NCBI GenBank assembly: GCA_023433585.1
Contig: JAEZCL010000173.1
Span: forward strand, 1-8,900
Reading direction: 5' to 3'
Source of the DNA: Pseudomonadota bacterium
GTDB lineage: Bacteria > Pseudomonadota > Alphaproteobacteria > Caulobacterales > Caulobacteraceae
Length of the DNA: 8,900 bases
Shown piece by piece: positions 6,342 through 8,900 of this stretch (positions are counted from its first letter, which is position 1; each line of letters begins with the position of its first letter). The position numbers were made by a program, and so were the translations under genes. Under the pieces are notes generated by a model. That model saw nothing but the letters and a program-made list of their open reading frames with translations. It did no database searches and was not told the DNA's origin.

Positions 6342-7760
6342 GTGAGCCAGCCCCAAGCCGACCTGACGTCACAGGCGCCCCAGACGGCGCCCTCCGGGCC
6401 CGACCGTCCCGACGCCGTCGCCCTGCCGCGCGCGGCACGGGGGCTGGAGCTGCGCACCCTGATCGGACTGCGCTGGCTGGCGGTGGCGGGCCAGACGGCG
6501 GCAGTGCTGACCGCCTCCCTGGTGCTGGACTTCGGCCTGCCGCTGGCGGCGTGCCTGGCGGTGATCGTGGCCAGCGCCCTGGTGAACATGGCGGCCATGG
6601 CGCGGCTCCAGACCATCGAGGGCCGTCGCTCCGCCGGGCGCGAGACCACCACCCAGCTGGGCTTCGACATCCTGCAGCTGTCGGTTCTGCTGGGTCTGAC
6701 CGGAGGGCTGGAAAACCCGTTCTGCCTGCTGCTGCTGGCTCCGGTGACGGTGGCCGCCGCCGCCCTGCCGGCGCGAAAGGCCATGATGCTGGGCGCCCTG
6801 GCCCTGATGTGCACGGCGGCCCTGTTCGTCTGGTCCCTACCCCTGCCGTGGAGCGAGGGGGCGACCCTGACCCTGCCCCCGCTCTATCGCGTCGGCATGG
6901 GCCTGGCGGTGGGGGTCGGGGTGATCTTCACCGCCGGCTACGCCTGGCGGGTGGCCGAAGACGCGGACCGGCTGGCCGTGGCCCTGGCGGCGACCCAGCA
7001 GGTGTTGGAGCGCGAACAGCGCCTGGCGGCCCTGGGCGGCCTCGCCGCCGCCGCCGCTCATGAGCTGGGCACGCCGCTGGCCACCATTCAGGTGGTGGCC
7101 AAGGAGTTGCTGCGCGCGGCGAACCGCAAGTCCGGCGACCCGGCCGTGGCCGAGGACGCGCGCCTGCTGATCCAGCAGGCCGACCGCTGCCGCGAGATCC
7201 TGAAACGCCTCTCGCAGCGCCCCGAGGACGGCGACGCCATCTACGCCGAGGTGGGGCTCAAGGCTCTGCTGGAGGAGGTGGTCCAGCCGCATCGGGGCTT
7301 CGACCTGGACATCGACTGCCATATCGAGGGCGTGGACGAGTCCGCCGCGCCCCAGGTGCGCCGCCTGCCCGAGATCGTCCACGGCCTCAGCGCCTTCGTC
7401 GAGAACGCCGCCGACTTCGCCGCCGAACGGGTCGAGGTGATCGCCAGGGTCGACGCCCGCCATGTGGAGGTGACCGTCAGCGACGACGGGCCGGGCTTCG
7501 CCCCCGACATTCTGGCCCGCCTGGGCGAGCCCTATGTCACCAGCCGTCCGCTCGGCCGCGCCCGCAAGGGCGGGAAGGGCGCGAAGGGCGAAAAGAACCC
7601 GGGCGCGGGCGTGGGGGGCGGTATGGGGTTGGGCTTCTTCATCGCCCGTACCCTTCTGGAGCGCACCGGCGCGCGGGTGTCGGCGGGCGCGGGGCCGCAA
7701 GGGGGGGCGCGCGTCTCGGTGCGCTGGCCCCGCACGGCGCTGGAAACCGATCCGGCTTGA
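6342..7760 (+). CDS. regB: RegB/PrrB/ActS-type redox sensor histidine kinase
   Basis: This is a membrane sensor kinase of the RegB family, which adjusts its activity to quinone and redox state and phosphorylates RegA. The GTG at 6342 with AGAGG 4 nt upstream gives 472 residues. The open frame extends into the senC start region but is not credible there. About six membrane segments span 40-203. The quinone-site heptapeptide GGLENPF (121-127) and the H-box AAAAHELGTPLATI (phospho-acceptor His240) are hallmarks. Cys283 in QADRCREILKRL matches the redox-active cysteine known in Rhodobacter RegB. The N-box is around Asn355 (FVENAADFA), the G1 box is SDDGPGF (380-386) and the G2 box is GMGLGFF (427-433). 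Between G1 and G2 an unusual Gly/Lys-rich insert occupies about 402-425. regA follows 48 nt downstream, probably in one transcript. Confidence 0.95.
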   Translation: MSQPQADLTSQAPQTAPSGPDRPDAVALPRAARGLELRTLIGLRWLAVAGQTAAVLTASLVLDFGLPLAACLAVIVASALVNMAAMARLQTIEGRRSAGRETTTQLGFDILQLSVLLGLTGGLENPFCLLLLAPVTVAAAALPARKAMMLGALALMCTAALFVWSLPLPWSEGATLTLPPLYRVGMGLAVGVGVIFTAGYAWRVAEDADRLAVALAATQQVLEREQRLAALGGLAAAAAHELGTPLATIQVVAKELLRAANRKSGDPAVAEDARLLIQQADRCREILKRLSQRPEDGDAIYAEVGLKALLEEVVQPHRGFDLDIDCHIEGVDESAAPQVRRLPEIVHGLSAFVENAADFAAERVEVIARVDARHVEVTVSDDGPGFAPDILARLGEPYVTSRPLGRARKGGKGAKGEKNPGAGVGGGMGLGFFIARTLLERTGARVSAGAGPQGGARVSVRWPRTALETDPA

Positions 7761-7808
7761 CCTCGGCGGCGTATGGTCCGACTTGAGGATGCGAGGAGAA
7801 CGCACGAC

Positions 7809-8366
7809 ATGGCCAGCCTGGAAGACCGCATCACCGCCCTCGAGGACAAGTCCCTGCTGCTGCTGGACGACGACCAGGCTCTGCGGACCCGCCTGGGCCG
7901 GGCGCTGGAATCGCGCGGTTTTCAGGTGACGACGGCCAGCTCCATCGCCGAGGCCGGCGAGGCGCTGCGCAGCGCCGCCCCCGCCTTCGCGGTGCTGGAC
8001 ATGCGGCTTGAGGACGGCAACGGGCTCAAGATCGTCGAGGCCATCCGCGCCCGGCGCGACGACGCCCGCATCGTCATGCTGACCGGCTACGGCGCCATCG
8101 CCACCGCCGTGGCGGCGGTCAAGGCCGGGGCGGTGGACTATCTCTCCAAGCCCGCCGACGCCGACGACGTGGTCAAGGCCCTGATGAGCGAGCAGGGCGA
8201 CGCGCCCGAGCCGCCCGACAACCCCATGTCCGCCGACCGAGTGCGCTGGGAGCACATCCAGCGGGTCTATGAGCTGTGCGACCACAATGTCTCGGAAACC
8301 GCCCGCCGCCTGGGCATGCATCGGCGGACATTGCAGCGGATTTTGGCCAAGCGCGCGCCGAGGTAG
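7809..8366 (+). CDS. regA: RegA/PrrA/ActR-type response regulator
   Basis: This is the cognate DNA-binding regulator of RegB, which in related bacteria controls respiration, carbon and nitrogen fixation and, where present, photosynthesis genes. The protein is 185 residues from the ATG at 7809 (GAGGAG at 7793-7798), equal to the usual ~184. An ATG at 7773 in frame lacks a good ribosome binding site. The receiver domain (about 14-125) has the acidic pocket DDD at 20-22, phospho-acceptor Asp64 in LDMRLEDGNG, Thr92 in MLTGYGAIATA and Lys114 in LSKPAD. After a proline-bearing linker comes the FIS-like helix-turn-helix: MSADRVRWEHIQRVYELCD, then NVSETARRLGMHRRTLQRIL. From memory this C-terminal region is close to that of Rhodobacter RegA, as expected for this very conserved domain. 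Autoregulation is likely but no site is visible. Confidence 0.96.
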   Translation: MASLEDRITALEDKSLLLLDDDQALRTRLGRALESRGFQVTTASSIAEAGEALRSAAPAFAVLDMRLEDGNGLKIVEAIRARRDDARIVMLTGYGAIATAVAAVKAGAVDYLSKPADADDVVKALMSEQGDAPEPPDNPMSADRVRWEHIQRVYELCDHNVSETARRLGMHRRTLQRILAKRAPR

Positions 8367-8370
8367 GTGC

Positions 8371-8472
8371 TTAGTGGTTAGTGATTAGTGGTTAGTGATT
8401 GGGAGTGGACCCAGTTCGTTTCCGTCGCACGAAAACCCACTAACCACTCATCACTAACCACTAATCACTCCC
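8371..8472. repeat. Heptamer-based long inverted repeat between regA and mmcB
   Basis: The left arm is four contiguous heptamers TTAGTGG-TTAGTGA-TTAGTGG-TTAGTGA (8371-8398). The right arm carries the complementary units CCACTAA, CCACTCA, TCACTAA, CCACTAA and TCACTCC (8437-8471). Two pairing registers exist. A perfect 20 bp stem joins 8380-8399 with 8450-8469, and a 27 bp stem with one mismatch joins 8371-8397 with 8438-8464. The ~37 bp centre (8400-8436) includes a small TGGG/CCCA dyad. The element is clearly less GC-rich than its surroundings. It lies between convergent genes, so a bidirectional terminator or mRNA 3'-end stabiliser is plausible, though there is no T tract. Its right end supplies the mmcB stop codon. 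It could alternatively be a dispersed mobile-type repeat. Confidence 0.85.
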
Positions 8473-8900
8473 TCAACGTCCGCATCGCCCCCAGCCGCGC
8501 GAAGGCCAGGGTCAGCGCCTTCCTGCGCGCCGGCGCCAGGGGGGTGAGCGGAGCCTCGCGCACCACCGCGCCGCCGAAGCCGTCGGCGACGATCAGGCCC
8601 GGTTCGTCGGGCAGGATTCCGTCGGGGAACTCGGGCGCCACGGCGAAATAGAAGGCGTCGCAGAACGGGCCGTACTCATGCCACTTGCGATCGACCCGGT
8701 AATCCTCGACGCCGGACTTGACCTCGCAGATGGCGATCTCGCCGCGTGGGCCCAGGGCCATGACGTCGGCGCGCCGCCCATTGGGCAGACAGACCTCCAT
8801 TAGCGGCGCATAGCCCATGTCCATCATCAGCCGCGCGGCGCCGCGCGTCCCCGCCTGGGTGGGCTCGGGGCGGCTGAAGACCAGCTCGATATTGACGGCG
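8465..8900 (-). CDS. mmcB: MmcB-family DNA repair protein (partial, N terminus outside window)
   Basis: This is the C-terminal ~144 residues of a protein resembling MmcB, a DUF1052-type putative nuclease known from Caulobacter as a damage-inducible repair factor needed for mitomycin C tolerance. The frame stays open to the window edge; upstream of the internal ATG at 8827 it reads AVNIELVFSRPEPTQAGTRG, so the real start is beyond 8900. A PD-(D/E)xK-like nuclease core is visible: GRRADVMAL, then IAICEVKSGVEDYRVDRKWH, supplying Asp, Glu and Lys in the expected order. Next come the family stretches EYGPFCDAFYFAVAPEFP and PGLIVADGFGGAVVREA, then an ARRKALTLAFARL tail. The stop codon and last Glu codon lie in the heptamer repeat. 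SOS control cannot be judged because the promoter is outside the window. Confidence 0.88.
   Translation of the reverse strand, partial: AVNIELVFSRPEPTQAGTRGAARLMMDMGYAPLMEVCLPNGRRADVMALGPRGEIAICEVKSGVEDYRVDRKWHEYGPFCDAFYFAVAPEFPDGILPDEPGLIVADGFGGAVVREAPLTPLAPARRKALTLAFARLGAMRTLRE

Noticed and set aside
6837..8321. 494-residue minus-strand open frame across regB and regA
   Set aside because: It covers two well-supported genes on the opposite strand. Its length is explained by high GC and the lack of stop codons in the complementary frame.
8371..8472. CRISPR array or telomere-like repeat
   Set aside because: The units are contiguous 7-mers without spacers, and the two blocks are in opposite orientation, unlike CRISPR. 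The TTAGTGR unit only superficially resembles telomeric TTAGGG.

Overview
The window is a GC-rich alphaproteobacterial chromosomal segment. The proteins look like those of Caulobacterales, and Brevundimonas is my best guess. This rests on a RegB/RegA redox pair next to a SenC gene, an MmcB-type DNA-repair protein, and a SenC/UPF0114/pheST neighbourhood. The assignment comes from recognising protein families, not from a database search. Nearly all the sequence is protein-coding, and most genes are housekeeping.

Layout. (1) 1-892 holds the ribosomal genes rpmI (L35) and rplT (L20). Possible leader hairpins precede rpmI and a clear intrinsic terminator follows rplT. rplT is bracketed by three copies of a ~40 bp palindromic repeat, one inverted copy upstream and two direct copies downstream. 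(2) 893-1210 holds a single dodecin-family gene with its own strong terminator. (3) 1243-5674 is a tightly packed + strand run. It contains pheS, an unrecognised 130-residue protein, pheT (GTG start overlapping the previous stop codon) and a UPF0114/YqhA-type membrane protein. (4) 5681-8366 is a redox-response locus. senC (SCO1-type copper chaperone, minus strand) is divergent from regB (sensor kinase), which is followed by regA (response regulator). (5) 8367-8472 is an AT-richer intergenic repeat built from TTAGTGR heptamers arranged as a long inverted repeat. (6) The minus-strand end of an mmcB-like gene runs off the right edge.

How the parts work together. The rpmI/rplT and pheS/pheT pairs are translation genes that are commonly neighbours in bacteria. 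The senC-regB-regA block is a variant of the cluster known from Rhodobacter. There, RegB senses respiratory or quinone redox state and phosphorylates RegA, and SenC assists cytochrome oxidase copper-site assembly. I see no mobile element, CRISPR array, tRNA, phage gene or new multi-gene system. The items most worth a second look are the two repeat families, the uncharacterised gene inside the pheST operon, the dodecin with altered flavin-contact positions, and the glycine/lysine-rich insert in the RegB ATP-binding domain.
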